64,000 nt of DNA from Methylotuvimicrobium sp. KM2 (GTDB lineage: Bacteria; Pseudomonadota; Gammaproteobacteria; Methylococcales; Methylomonadaceae). The DNA is taken from positions 4,100,300 to 4,164,299 of the forward strand of contig NZ_CP150634.1 in NCBI RefSeq assembly GCF_038051925.1, read 5' to 3'. This document shows positions 21,870-31,524 of this stretch, one piece after another (position 1 is the stretch's first letter; the number at the start of each line of letters is the position of its first letter). A program made the translations under genes and the position numbers. A model generated the notes under the pieces. That model was not told where the DNA came from. It made no database searches and worked only from the letters and a program-made list of their open reading frames with translations.

Positions 21870-22718
21870 TTAAGCATCATTCAGACTTGAGTACAACGGA
21901 GACCTGTTTATTCCCTTACACAGATAGGATTGCCACTTTCCGCTAAGCGACAAATACGCTTTTTTAGCTGCCAACTCTGTATCAAACTGAGCAAAAACGC
22001 ATGCTCCTGTACCTGTCAACCTTGCTTCGGAAAATATCGACAATTCTCTCAAAGCCCTATTAACAGACGGGTAAAGCTTCCGAACAACGCCTAAACAATC
22101 GTTTTGGTGCTGCCCTGCAATAAAGTCGGCTATTTTGATTGATTTACTATCCCTTGTCAAATCTTTTGATGAAAAAATTTCCTTGGTATCGACATGACAA
22201 TCCGGCTTCAGCACTACAACCCATTTTTCCGGCACCTCAATCTCTTGAAACACCTCGCCAACGCCTTCCGCCCAGGCGCTATGACCGAAAACAAAAATCG
22301 GCACGTCCGCGCCCAGCCGCAAGCCTAATTGCATCAATCGCTCACGGGAAAGCCCTAATTTCCACAAATTATTCAGGGCCACCAACGTCGTTGCTGCATC
22401 GGAACTCCCCCCGCCTAGACCTCCCCCCATAGGCAAGTGCTTTTCAATCTCGATGACAACTCCACCTTCATAACCAGTTTCTTCTTTTAACAACTGCGCG
22501 GCCCGAAAAGTTAAATCCTCAGCCTCCGGAACCCCGGGGAGCGGATTGCGCAATGAAATCACCGAATCTTTAACTGGACGAAATACCAACCAATCGCACA
22601 AATCAATGAATTGGAATACTGTTTGCAACAAATGATACCCATCTTCCCTCTGCCCCACAATTCTCAACATTAAATTCAATTTTGCGGGCGCAGGCCATCG
22701 TTTATTTACCTCACTCAT
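21870..22718 (-). CDS. ispE: 4-diphosphocytidyl-2-C-methyl-D-erythritol kinase
   Basis: The 282-residue GHMP kinase phosphorylates the 2-hydroxyl of CDP-ME in the MEP route to isoprenoids. The N-terminal WPAPAKLNLMLRIVGQREDGYH block and the ATP loop PMGGGLGGGSSDAA (residues 96-109) are diagnostic. The C-terminal RLTGTGACVFAQF motif is also present. Its start overlaps the lolB end by eight bases, so the two are cotranscribed and probably coupled. Confidence 0.97.
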   Translation of the reverse strand: MSEVNKRWPAPAKLNLMLRIVGQREDGYHLLQTVFQFIDLCDWLVFRPVKDSVISLRNPLPGVPEAEDLTFRAAQLLKEETGYEGGVVIEIEKHLPMGGGLGGGSSDAATTLVALNNLWKLGLSRERLMQLGLRLGADVPIFVFGHSAWAEGVGEVFQEIEVPEKWVVVLKPDCHVDTKEIFSSKDLTRDSKSIKIADFIAGQHQNDCLGVVRKLYPSVNRALRELSIFSEARLTGTGACVFAQFDTELAAKKAYLSLSGKWQSYLCKGINRSPLYSSLNDA

Positions 22719-23298
22719 GCGTATTCCATTGATCTATGATTAGCTTTAATTTCACTTCCGGATTAGAAACATCGATTTTATAGGGCAACAGCCCTCGATC
22801 GGTTTTTTGCATCTTTCTATATCGTATCGTCCAGCCGGCCTGGATAAAACCATTACCAATATTTTCGAACGACTCATTCGGATCGGCCAAACCTATCACC
22901 CAGTAGCGCAATGATCTTAATGGCACATAAAAACCCAGTTGTTCGGTTATAAACTCATCGGACCGATCATAATATCTAACCGCACCGTCGCCTCGATCGA
23001 CGTCGACATAATCGTCGGCAATATTAATATTAACCGCTCCCTGACCGAATGGCCCCGAAACTCGAATCATCTCTTCGCTATCCGCGCGCCGCCATTCTAT
23101 AGCGCCAGCCCACGAATCATGCCGGGCCGTTAACGATACACGCCCATCCAGACTCCATTCCCGCAATTGATAAAACTCACCTCGACCAAGCTCCGAATAA
23201 GCCGCCAAATCTTTAACCGGTGAGGTCGAACATCCCGTTAAAACCGTTAGAACCAATACCAGCCATCCATAGCGAGATCTTGTGTATTGATTTCTCAT
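22711..23298 (-). CDS. lolB: Outer-membrane lipoprotein receptor LolB
   Basis: The 195-residue protein has a lipoprotein signal with lipobox LTGC (Cys23) and the LolB features GRVSLTARHDSWAGAIEWRR and LRYWVIGLADP. LolB receives lipoproteins from periplasmic LolA and inserts them in the outer membrane. It is embedded between a TPR lipoprotein and ispE with overlaps of four and eight bases, a conserved gammaproteobacterial arrangement. Confidence 0.93.
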   Translation of the reverse strand: MRNQYTRSRYGWLVLVLTVLTGCSTSPVKDLAAYSELGRGEFYQLREWSLDGRVSLTARHDSWAGAIEWRRADSEEMIRVSGPFGQGAVNINIADDYVDVDRGDGAVRYYDRSDEFITEQLGFYVPLRSLRYWVIGLADPNESFENIGNGFIQAGWTIRYRKMQKTDRGLLPYKIDVSNPEVKLKLIIDQWNTHE

Positions 23299-25052
23299 TC
23301 AGCATCAAGAATGCGTTGCTGAAAATCCAAAAGATATTCATCGTCCGGCGATATTTTTATCGTCTGCTCGAATAATTTCTTCGCCTCATCCCTGCGACCC
23401 AAGACCCATAAGACTTCCGCCAAATGCGCCGCAATTTCGTTTTCTTGCTGCTTGGAATAAGCCTTCTGCAAATATTCTAAAGCCTTTTCATAATTCCCGA
23501 GCTTAAATTGCAACCATCCATAGCTGTCAATAATGACAGCCTCATCCGGCTGCAATTCCAGAGCCTTTTCAAGATACACCAACGCCTCTTCGTAACGCTC
23601 GGTTCTATCCGCCAAGGTATAACCCAATGCGTTCAAAGCACTCACATCATCGGGATACTGAGCCAGTATCCTTCTTAAGTCTTGCTCCAGCACGTCGAGG
23701 CGATCAATACGCTCCGAGACCAAAGCCCGTGTATATAACAATTCTTTTTGATCTGGCATTTCCTCAATTGCCTTGCTCAACAAATCGAATGCCTTGATAT
23801 ATTGCTTTTGTTCGTTATAGAACTCCGCCTCTAACAACAGCGCTCTCATCTTTTCATCGGACGAACGCGCACGAAGCCGACTTAATCGCTCGGACGCCTC
23901 TTCAAATTGCTTATCTTTAATCAGTAGCGATATCCCCGCAGCCGCGGCATCGAAACGTAGACTCCCCCTCGTGACCCTATCGAACCAAACCAACGCCTCG
24001 CTATTTTTGCCATCCCGAACTGCAATTCTGCCCAGGTAAAAGCTTGCTTGATCAGTCCATTCGGGATAAGGAATCAAGCCCTTAAACAACGACTCCGCTT
24101 TATCGTCTCGCTCCATCTGTAAATTAACCAACGCCAAAGAAAAACGCGATTCAAAATCCTCCGGCTCCTGATCAATAATATCAAGATACAACCTGTCAGC
24201 CTCTCCATACTCGCCCAACTTAACCAAGACTTGGGCCAACAATTTCTTAATCTTCAAACTATCCTGATTTTGCTCAGATAAATCCGTGAGATAAACTCTC
24301 GCATTATCTAAATCTCCTGAAAAAGCCGCCATTTGCGCCCTAAACAACAAAGCCTTTTCCCAATCCGGTCGCAATTCAATGGCTTGATCAATTTTACGTT
24401 GCGCCAAAACATTGCTGTTTAACTGCATTGCCAACATGGCTTGAATAAAAAAAACAGTGGCTTCTTCCGGTCTTTGCTCGGCAAGATCTTCCAACACATC
24501 ATATACGAAAGCGGTATTGCCTTTTTGACCCAACGCTCTAATCAACTCAACAAACGCATCCTCAAAACCTTCCGAATCCATATCCAACAAAAAAAGAGCA
24601 TGCTCGATAGCCGAAGGCCTTACTTCTTTTCTTAAGGCCGATAGCAAGGCTATTTTTCTTGCTGTTAAATTATCCGGCTCTTGTTTCAACCAAAGCGCAA
24701 CAGCCTCATCGCCTCGTTCGGTATCTTTAATATAAAGAGCAATCTTCGCAGCACGCTCGGTCAACCTAACATCGTTGACCCGTTTTGCGGCCTCGAGATA
24801 CCCTTCCAGAGCAACATCGTACTGCCCTCGTTGTCCGGCAATTTCAGCGGCCAGCAACATGTACATGATATCCGGCTCAATAGCGGTTATAAGCTCCGCT
24901 GATTCAACGCCTTGCTCGTCATGAGAACTTTGTGAATACTCGTCAAGCTCATCCATGGCTCGCCCTCTTTCCTGAGAGGAACCGCAACCACTAACAAAAA
25001 CAAGGGCTATTACGGCAATTAACTTATAATTCGACACACTCACATCCTTCAT
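23295..25052 (-). CDS. TPR-repeat lipoprotein
   Basis: From the ATG at 25052 (a TTG nine bases upstream is the alternative) the protein has 585 residues, with a signal peptide ending in lipobox VSGC (Cys23). An array of tetratricopeptide-like helices follows throughout, including LNALGYTLADRTERYEEALVYLEKAL- and SYGWLQFKLGNYEKAL-type repeats near the C-terminus. It resembles the large TPR protein encoded next to lolB and hemA in Pseudomonas and relatives. The partner and exact role are not known to me; an envelope scaffold is inferred. Confidence 0.85.
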   Translation of the reverse strand: MKDVSVSNYKLIAVIALVFVSGCGSSQERGRAMDELDEYSQSSHDEQGVESAELITAIEPDIMYMLLAAEIAGQRGQYDVALEGYLEAAKRVNDVRLTERAAKIALYIKDTERGDEAVALWLKQEPDNLTARKIALLSALRKEVRPSAIEHALFLLDMDSEGFEDAFVELIRALGQKGNTAFVYDVLEDLAEQRPEEATVFFIQAMLAMQLNSNVLAQRKIDQAIELRPDWEKALLFRAQMAAFSGDLDNARVYLTDLSEQNQDSLKIKKLLAQVLVKLGEYGEADRLYLDIIDQEPEDFESRFSLALVNLQMERDDKAESLFKGLIPYPEWTDQASFYLGRIAVRDGKNSEALVWFDRVTRGSLRFDAAAAGISLLIKDKQFEEASERLSRLRARSSDEKMRALLLEAEFYNEQKQYIKAFDLLSKAIEEMPDQKELLYTRALVSERIDRLDVLEQDLRRILAQYPDDVSALNALGYTLADRTERYEEALVYLEKALELQPDEAVIIDSYGWLQFKLGNYEKALEYLQKAYSKQQENEIAAHLAEVLWVLGRRDEAKKLFEQTIKISPDDEYLLDFQQRILDAE

Positions 25053-25307
25053 ATTTTGCAATAGATTTTTGCAATAGATTAGCAGAAAAACATTTCAGTT
25101 CGGATAGTTGTTTTAATGCATTTGAATAAAACTTAATTATTTAATTAAAATATTAAAAAATTTGACTAAAAAAATGATTTTGGCAAACAATGGCGCGCTA
25201 TGGAAACTAACTTAGGATTTGGCCATAAATAACATTTCTATTTCTTATGACAGGATCTTCAGGAGCTTGGGACGAGCAGTTTTTTGCTCTCGCAAAACGT
25301 GCACTAA

Positions 25308-25373
25308 CCCAGCATCTAAGCTACATAGCCCATTGGCTTATGACCAACTATCTTGGATAATTAAGGCGCTAGG
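25308..25373 (-). repeat. A element, copy 4 (decayed)
   Basis: CCCAGCATCTAAG at one end and CTTGGATAATTAAGGCGCTAGG at the other correspond to the CCCAGCACCTAAATT ends of the A family, and the middle (ACATAGCCCATTGGCTTATG) matches the reverse complement of copy 1. It directly follows a decayed D palindrome, as copy 3 does at 34344. Confidence 0.55.
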
Positions 25374-25399
25374 CCTGTAAAGCGAGCAACAGAACCTAA

Positions 25400-25510
25400 T
25401 TAAAACACATAGACCTTAAGTTGCTTGCCACGAAATCCTTTATGACGAAACTTAAATCGACTAAGTTCAACCGGTAATTTCACACACGCAGAATCAATAC
25501 AGCAACTTTA
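25400..25510 (-). pseudogene. Possible transposase C-terminal relic
   Basis: Leftward, an open stretch reads approximately CIDSACVKLPVELSRF and then KFRHKGFRGKQLKVYVF before a stop at 25402-25400. The upstream part is out of frame. A basic, Asp-Ser-containing segment like this could be the remnant of a DDE transposase, but I do not recognise the family. It is too short and degraded for a firm call. Confidence 0.25.
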
Positions 25511-25586
25511 AACGATTTCCATAGCCTAATGGCCTGACTTACCAAGCTAAAAAACCACATTCGCTCTGACCTCTAAATTTAAAACG

Positions 25587-26846
25587 ATGACACTTCTTGC
25601 CGTAGGGATAAATTACAACACCGCCCCCGTTTCTATCCGAGAACGGCTAGCTTACCCTGCCGAAATATTGGATTCATCACTCAAAGACTTATGGCGTTTA
25701 AAGGATATATCCGAAGCCGCTATTCTATCGACCTGCAACCGAACGGAATTTTATTGCGAATCATCCAACGAAAATAAACACATTTTAATCGATTGGGTCG
25801 CTCAAACCCGTAACATTAAGCCTAACGATTTAACCCCCTATCTTTACACCTACAACGATAACCAGTTAATTCGGCATATGTTTCGAGTTGCATGCGGCTT
25901 GGACTCCATGGTCCTCGGCGAACCACAAATATTAGGTCAAATGAAAGCCGCTTATCAAGCCGCTAATGAAGCGGGCACCTTGGGCAAATATTTAGGTAAG
26001 CTCTTTCAGCACACCTTTTCCGCGGCCAAAAAAGTCAGAACCGATACCGCCATTGGATCGAGCCCGGTTTCAGTAGCCTTCGCCGCCGTGCAACTGGCAC
26101 AACAAATCTTCGACAAATTAAGCGAACAAACCGCGATTCTAATCGGCGCGGGCGAAACCATCGAATTGACGGCACGGCATTTAGTCCAACATGGCATCGG
26201 ACGCATCATCATCGCCAATCGAACCTATGATAAAGCGCACGCCTTGGCGACGCGCTTTAACGGTTATGCCATTTCGCTATCGGAATTACCGATGCACTTG
26301 GCCGAAGCCGATATCGTCGTTTCATCGACAGCAAGCTCACTGCCGATTTTAGGGAAGGGCCGAGTAGAAAGTGCCATCAAAAAGCGCAAACACAAGCCAA
26401 TGTTCATGGTCGACTTGGCAGTTCCGCGCGACATAGAATCAGAAGTCGAACAACTGAACGACGTCTATCTCTATACGGTCGACGACCTCAAAAACACAAT
26501 CGACCAAAACATGGATAACCGGCGCAAGGCTGCGGAACAAGCCGAAGAAATCATCGATACCCAAGTCGAACATTTTCTGTCCTGGCTGCGTTCGCAAGGT
26601 GCGTTAACCACGATCAAAGACTACCGCATTCAGGCCGAGCAAATTCGCGACGAAGCGTTACGCAAGACATTAAATCAATTACAAAGCGGCATTTCCGCCG
26701 AAGAAGCGCTGCAGAGGCTCGCTCACACATTAACCAATAGACTGATCCATACCCCCAGCGCGCAAATCCGCGAAGCAGGCGCCAATGAAAGACACGATCT
26801 GATTGCCGCGGCCCGCGAAATTTTCAAATTGAACAACACACAATGA
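25587..26846 (+). CDS. hemA: Glutamyl-tRNA reductase
   Basis: The 419-residue enzyme reduces Glu-tRNA(Glu) to glutamate-1-semialdehyde with NADPH, the first step of C5-pathway tetrapyrrole synthesis. The catalytic Cys50 lies in [27 protein letters not shown] and the nucleotide-binding [14 protein letters not shown] follow, and the C-terminal helix dimerises. The hemA-prfA-prmC order is classic for gammaproteobacteria. Its end overlaps the prfA start by four bases. Confidence 0.97.
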   Translation: MTLLAVGINYNTAPVSIRERLAYPAEILDSSLKDLWRLKDISEAAILSTCNRTEFYCESSNENKHILIDWVAQTRNIKPNDLTPYLYTYNDNQLIRHMFRVACGLDSMVLGEPQILGQMKAAYQAANEAGTLGKYLGKLFQHTFSAAKKVRTDTAIGSSPVSVAFAAVQLAQQIFDKLSEQTAILIGAGETIELTARHLVQHGIGRIIIANRTYDKAHALATRFNGYAISLSELPMHLAEADIVVSSTASSLPILGKGRVESAIKKRKHKPMFMVDLAVPRDIESEVEQLNDVYLYTVDDLKNTIDQNMDNRRKAAEQAEEIIDTQVEHFLSWLRSQGALTTIKDYRIQAEQIRDEALRKTLNQLQSGISAEEALQRLAHTLTNRLIHTPSAQIREAGANERHDLIAAAREIFKLNNTQ

Positions 26847-27928
26847 AGCCATCCATAGAGCACAAATTAGCCAACCTAAGCGAACGATTCGATGAAATTA
26901 CCGCCTTATTGGCCGAACCCGAAGTACAAGCCAATCAGAATAAATTCCGCTCATTGAGCCAAGAATACGCTCAAATCAACCCGATTGTCACATGCTATAA
27001 ACGCTATCTCGATACCGCCGAAAATCTAGCCGGGGCGCAAGAAATGGCAAAAGACCCGGACCCTGATCTGCGCGAAATGGCCCGCGAGGAAATACTCGCC
27101 GCAGAAAAACAACAAGAGGTCATCGAGCAAGAACTGCAGATTTTATTATTGCCGAGAGATCCTAACGACAACAGAAACATTTTCCTGGAAATCCGCGCCG
27201 GGACCGGCGGCGATGAAGCGGCGATATTTTCAGGCGATCTCGCGCGCATGTATCAGCGCTATGCCGAGAAAAAAGGCTGGAAGACCGAGATTATCAATGA
27301 AAACGAAGGCGAACATGGCGGCTATAAGGAAATTATCCTGCGCGTAACCGGCCAAGATGTCTATTCTCAACTCAAATTCGAATCGGGAGCGCATCGAGTT
27401 CAACGCGTCCCGGAAACCGAGTCCCAGGGGCGCATCCATACTTCGGCTTGCACCGTTGCAGTCATGCCCGAAGTCGAGGAAATCGATGCTATCGACATTA
27501 ATCCCGCAGACCTTCGTATCGATACGTATCGTTCGTCCGGCGCGGGCGGTCAACATGTCAACAAAACGGACTCGGCAATCCGCATCACTCATCTTCCGAG
27601 CGGCATCGTCGTCGAATGCCAGGACGAACGTTCACAACACAAAAACCGTGCCCGAGCTATGTCGTTATTGCAATCGCGCCTATTATCGGCCGAACAAGAA
27701 AAACATCAAGCCGAGCAACAGGCGAATCGCAAACTTCAAGTCGGCAGCGGCGACCGCTCCGAGCGGATTCGCACCTACAATTACCCGCAGGGGCGCATGA
27801 CCGACCACCGAATCAATCTGACGCTGTATAAACTTGACGAGATCATGGAAGGCGGACTCGATCATGTCATCGAGCCGTTAATTAACGAGCATCAAGCTGA
27901 ACTATTGACGCAATTGGGCGAAAATTAA
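26843..27928 (+). CDS. prfA: Peptide chain release factor 1
   Basis: The 361-residue RF1 reads UAA and UAG. The codon-recognition P-x-T motif is P190-E-T192 in [10 protein letters not shown], marking RF1 rather than RF2. The catalytic GGQ is at residues 235-237. PrmC, encoded four bases downstream, methylates that glutamine. It overlaps hemA by four bases. Confidence 0.98.
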   Translation: MKPSIEHKLANLSERFDEITALLAEPEVQANQNKFRSLSQEYAQINPIVTCYKRYLDTAENLAGAQEMAKDPDPDLREMAREEILAAEKQQEVIEQELQILLLPRDPNDNRNIFLEIRAGTGGDEAAIFSGDLARMYQRYAEKKGWKTEIINENEGEHGGYKEIILRVTGQDVYSQLKFESGAHRVQRVPETESQGRIHTSACTVAVMPEVEEIDAIDINPADLRIDTYRSSGAGGQHVNKTDSAIRITHLPSGIVVECQDERSQHKNRARAMSLLQSRLLSAEQEKHQAEQQANRKLQVGSGDRSERIRTYNYPQGRMTDHRINLTLYKLDEIMEGGLDHVIEPLINEHQAELLTQLGEN

Positions 27929-27932
27929 ACCG

Positions 27933-28778
27933 ATGCCCACCGTTCAATCGGCATTGGCACACGCGGCCCAAAGCTTGAGTTTCGTTTCCGAATCGCCCTT
28001 ACTCGACGCCGAAATTCTGCTCTGCCTCGCGCTCGATAAAGACCGCTCTCATCTGCGCGCATGGCCGGATAAAAAGCTATTACCCGAACAAAACAGCCAT
28101 TTCGAAGCACTGCTGCAAAAGCGCGTTTCCGGCATGCCGATCGCATACATCACCGGCAACCGCGAATTCTGGTCGCGTGATTTCGAAGTTAACCGCGACG
28201 TGCTGATTCCAAGACCCGACACCGAACTACTAATCGAACTGGCCTTGCAACGGATACCGGAACGGCAACCTTACCGACTGATCGATTTAGGCACCGGCTC
28301 CGGCATCATAGGCATTACCCTGGCCGCCGAGCGCCCCGATAGTGAAGTCATTGCCACCGACTTCAGCACTAACGCGCTGACAATCGCCCGCCGAAATGCC
28401 CAGAGACACAATGTTCGGAACATCCAATTTTTGCAAAGCGATTGGTTTGGGACGATAAGCGACTCGGCGTTGTTCAACCTTGTCGTCAGCAACCCGCCCT
28501 ATGTCGCCGATAACGACCCGCACTTAACCGAGGGTGATGTCAGATTCGAACCCATATCCGCGTTGATTGCGGACAATCACGGCCTGAGTGATATCGAGCG
28601 CATCGCGACCGCCGCCAGGCGACATTTGCTTCCTCAAGGTCATTTATTGATCGAACACGGCTACAATCAACAAGATCAAGTCCAGGCTATCTTCAGCCAA
28701 TTGAATTACCGTAATATCGTCACTTATCCCGATCTTTCAGGACATCCTCGGGTCACCTATGGACAATGGCGCTCGTAG
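27933..28778 (+). CDS. prmC: Release factor glutamine methyltransferase
   Basis: The 281-residue SAM-dependent enzyme methylates the GGQ glutamine of RF1 and RF2. It has LIPRPDTELLIELAL (residues 91-105), the SAM loop DLGTGSGIIGI and the substrate-binding NPPY at 187-190. It is placed directly after its substrate gene prfA, and its end lies close to the JAMM-peptidase gene downstream. Confidence 0.96.
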   Translation: MPTVQSALAHAAQSLSFVSESPLLDAEILLCLALDKDRSHLRAWPDKKLLPEQNSHFEALLQKRVSGMPIAYITGNREFWSRDFEVNRDVLIPRPDTELLIELALQRIPERQPYRLIDLGTGSGIIGITLAAERPDSEVIATDFSTNALTIARRNAQRHNVRNIQFLQSDWFGTISDSALFNLVVSNPPYVADNDPHLTEGDVRFEPISALIADNHGLSDIERIATAARRHLLPQGHLLIEHGYNQQDQVQAIFSQLNYRNIVTYPDLSGHPRVTYGQWRS

Positions 28779-28819
28779 CGATTAAATTTAAACCCTCCAC
28801 ACGCCGACAGCGAATCACG

Positions 28820-29233
28820 ATGCAAATTTCAGAAATTCATATTCCCCGAAAAATCACCAATCAACTGCTGCATCTCGCGCAATTGTCGCCCGAGGCCGAG
28901 ATCTGCGGACTGATCGGAAGCTTGCACGGCATTCCGAACCATTGCTACCCGGTCGACAATAGCGCCGATACCCCTGAAAACCGGTTTTTATTGGATCCCA
29001 AACAGCAAATCGCGGCAATGGCGCAAATTCGCGAAAAAGGCGAGGAATTGTTCGCGATTTATCACTCCCACCCGACAGCGCCGGCCTTTCCTTCAAAAAC
29101 CGATTTGGAAATGGCAAGCTATCCTAAAGCACTCAATTTGATCATTTCGCTGAACACGAAAGGCGTACTGGAAATGCGCGGCTTCCGAATCGCCGAACAA
29201 AAGGCCGAGGAAGTCCCGTTGATTTTGGGCTAA
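28820..29233 (+). CDS. JAMM/MPN (M67) family metallopeptidase
   Basis: From the ATG at 28820 the protein has 137 residues and a complete JAMM zinc motif: E27 in EICGLIG, then H82-S-H84, S92 and D95 in the H-x-H-x7-S-x2-D pattern. The family removes C-terminal extensions from ubiquitin-like or sulfur-carrier proteins, or acts as an isopeptidase. An in-frame ATG at 28766 would add 18 residues and overlap prmC by 13 bases; the family N-terminus favours 28820. The substrate cannot be inferred from the neighbours. Confidence 0.8.
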   Translation: MQISEIHIPRKITNQLLHLAQLSPEAEICGLIGSLHGIPNHCYPVDNSADTPENRFLLDPKQQIAAMAQIREKGEELFAIYHSHPTAPAFPSKTDLEMASYPKALNLIISLNTKGVLEMRGFRIAEQKAEEVPLILG

Positions 29234-29263
29234 TGCTTGGTTTTGGCGCAACATAACCGCTCC

Positions 29264-29833
29264 TCAGCTATCGCCGCCAAAGCGTAAGCCCTCATAAATA
29301 TCACCGATATCGGCGACCCAATCGATCGATGCAAAAAAGACGGCCTGGCCTTGCTGAAACAACTGCAAATCCCATTGTTCATCGCGCCGGTAGCATTCGA
29401 CACGCTGCGTATCCTGGGCGATCAACACATACTCTTCGAGACTAGTTAATTTCCGGTAGTGATGAACTTTCTCGGCGCGATCGTAACGCTCGGTTGCGTC
29501 GGAGAGTATCTCGACGATCAATTTCGGCTGAGTGTTGAAATGTTCATGGGTATCGTCAGCCGAACAGGTGACATGCAGATCGGGATAGAAAAAATAATCG
29601 TCCGCTTCGGTTTGCACCCGGACCTTCATTTCGCTTGAATGGACTCGGCAAGGCGTTCCTCGCAAATGTGCATGTACATGAGCGATCAGGTTCATTGCGA
29701 TCGTGTCATGCGCACGCTTAACGCCGACCATCGCATAAACTTCCCCCCCGACATACTCATGCTTGATGTCACTGAGCAATTCGCCTTGCAAATAATCCTC
29801 GACGCTGATTTTCGGCTTTTCTGTTAATACCAT
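29264..29833 (-). CDS. Uma2 family (DUF820) putative endonuclease, copy 1
   Basis: From the ATG at 29833 the 189-residue protein starts MVLTEKPKISVEDYLQGE and has KHEYVGGEVYAM, the PDLHVTCS block and the later PKLIVEILSDAT element of the PD-(D/E)XK-like Uma2 fold. The cellular role of this family is unclear; it is highly duplicated in some bacteria. An ATG at 29881 would add 16 unrelated residues. It lies between a convergent JAMM gene and gatB, separated from gatB by the repeat region 29886-30062. Confidence 0.75.
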   Translation of the reverse strand: MVLTEKPKISVEDYLQGELLSDIKHEYVGGEVYAMVGVKRAHDTIAMNLIAHVHAHLRGTPCRVHSSEMKVRVQTEADDYFFYPDLHVTCSADDTHEHFNTQPKLIVEILSDATERYDRAEKVHHYRKLTSLEEYVLIAQDTQRVECYRRDEQWDLQLFQQGQAVFFASIDWVADIGDIYEGLRFGGDS

Positions 29834-29885
29834 ATAAACCGCGCCTATTCCGTTGGATGGGCCGGAATTCCGCCCATCCATAAAC

Positions 29886-30062
29886 CTAGAAAAAGCATTT
29901 CACCATGAAGATCATGAAGAATAGGATGTTAATTCAATAACTTATTACGCGTTTGAATAGAGCTTTCGTTCACCAAAAGGGTTAGCGATAAGATTTGGGT
30001 AATTTCTTGAAATCCCTCATGAACTTCATGTGCTTCATGGTTGAACTGCCGAATTTAGGATA
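29886..30062. repeat. Small interspersed repeat with GAAG/CATGAAG ends
   Basis: CACCATGAAGATCATGAAG near 29900 and the inversely oriented CATGAACTTCATG...CTTCATGG near 30018-30041 form imperfect terminal inverted repeats. The right end runs into AACTGCCGAATTTAGGAT, whose reverse complement recurs near 49633. This is a dispersed non-coding repeat; no gene is seen. Confidence 0.45.
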
Positions 30063-30066
30063 AATC

Positions 30067-31506
30067 TTACCTTTTCAACTTAGTCTTCAAAATCTTATTG
30101 ACCTCGGCCGGATTCGCCTTCCCTTGCATTTCCTTCATGACTTGGCCGACAAAAAAGCCGAAGACTTTATCCTTACCGCCGAGATATTGTTCGACTTGAC
30201 CAGGATTGTCGGCGATGATTTTATCGATGATCGCCTCGATCGCACCGGTATCGGTGATTTGCTTTAAACCTTGACTTTCGATGATTTGATCTGCCGTTTC
30301 TTGGCCTTGCCACATCGCCTCGAAGACTTGTTTTGCGATTTTGCCCGAAATCGTGTCATCGGCGATACGTTTCAGCAAGCCCGCCAAACGCTCGGCATCG
30401 ACCGGGCATTGACCGATTTCCAAACCGGCCTTGTTCAGAGCGCCGAGCACGTCGCCGGTCACCCAATTTGTACAAATCTTCGCTTCGCCGCCGGATGCAT
30501 CGACCAACGCTTCGTAGTAATCGGCTAATTGTCTTGACGAAGTCAGCGTAGCCGCACTCTCATCGTCCTGACCGTATTGCTCGATAAAACGCCGTTTCTT
30601 CGCATCGGGCAATTCCGGTAAAGTGGCGCGCACTTCGTCTTTGAAGGCTTCGGTAATCTCGACCGGCAATAAATCGGGGTCGGGAAAATAACGATAGTCG
30701 TTCGCCTCTTCTTTGCCTCGCATCGAGCGGGTTTCATCTTTGTTCGCGTCGTAAAGCCGCGTTTCCTGAACGACCTTGCCGCCGCTTTCGATCAGGTCGA
30801 TCTGACGTTCGATTTCGTGATTAATCGCTTTTTCAACGAAGCGGAACGAGTTGATGTTTTTGATCTCGGCGCGCGTGCCGAATTCCGCCTGACCTCTCGG
30901 ACGCACCGAAACATTTGCGTCGCAACGGAACGAACCTTCTTGCATGTTGCCGTCGCAGATTTCCAGATAGCGCACCAGTTCGTGCAGCTTGCGCATATAG
31001 GCGACCGCTTCTTTCGCCGAACGCATGTCGGGTTCCGAAACGATTTCCAGCAATGGCGTGCCGGCACGATTCAAATCGATGCCGGTTAGGCCGTGAAAAT
31101 CCTCATGCAAGGATTTTCCGGCATCTTCCTCTAAATGCGCTCGCGTCACGCCGACGCGTTTCGTTGCCCCATCGACGTCGATATCCAGGTGCCCATTGCC
31201 GACGATCGGCAACTCGAACTGACTGATCTGATAACCTTTCGGCAGGTCCGGATAAAAATAATTTTTGCGCGCGAAGACCGAGTAAGACGCGATTTCCGCT
31301 TCGATCGCGAGACCGAATTTGACGGCCATGCGCACGGCCTCTTGATTCAACACCGGCAACACGCCGGGCAAGCCTAAATCGACCGCGCAAGCCTGTGTGT
31401 TCGGTTCGGCGCCGTAGGCTATCGATGCGCCTGAAAAAATTTTGGATTTTGTCGCGAGTTGTGCATGAATTTCCAACCCGATGACGACTTCCCATTGTGA
31501 ATTCAT
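30067..31506 (-). CDS. gatB: Asp-tRNA(Asn)/Glu-tRNA(Gln) amidotransferase subunit B
   Basis: The 479-residue subunit binds mischarged tRNA and carries the kinase step of the amidation reaction. It begins [17 protein letters not shown] and contains [20 protein letters not shown] and [20 protein letters not shown], the family hallmarks, followed by the C-terminal YqeY-like tail domain. It is separated from gatA by a Uma2-family gene. The organism therefore probably makes Asn-tRNA and/or Gln-tRNA by the indirect route. Confidence 0.97.
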   Translation of the reverse strand: MNSQWEVVIGLEIHAQLATKSKIFSGASIAYGAEPNTQACAVDLGLPGVLPVLNQEAVRMAVKFGLAIEAEIASYSVFARKNYFYPDLPKGYQISQFELPIVGNGHLDIDVDGATKRVGVTRAHLEEDAGKSLHEDFHGLTGIDLNRAGTPLLEIVSEPDMRSAKEAVAYMRKLHELVRYLEICDGNMQEGSFRCDANVSVRPRGQAEFGTRAEIKNINSFRFVEKAINHEIERQIDLIESGGKVVQETRLYDANKDETRSMRGKEEANDYRYFPDPDLLPVEITEAFKDEVRATLPELPDAKKRRFIEQYGQDDESAATLTSSRQLADYYEALVDASGGEAKICTNWVTGDVLGALNKAGLEIGQCPVDAERLAGLLKRIADDTISGKIAKQVFEAMWQGQETADQIIESQGLKQITDTGAIEAIIDKIIADNPGQVEQYLGGKDKVFGFFVGQVMKEMQGKANPAEVNKILKTKLKR

Positions 31507-31524
31507 TGCTTGTTCCTTATTGAT

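Larger units (their letters stand above)
25062..25586. other. Intergenic region of decayed repeats before hemA
   Basis: This 525-base gap between the divergent TPR-lipoprotein and hemA genes holds no intact gene. It contains an AT-rich stretch (25,110-25,190), a G-family end (25212-25250), a decayed D palindrome (25276-25302), a decayed A element (25308-25373, inverted relative to the others) and a possible transposase relic (25400-25510). Both flanking genes must be transcribed from here, but I found no convincing -35/-10 pair. Confidence 0.6.
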
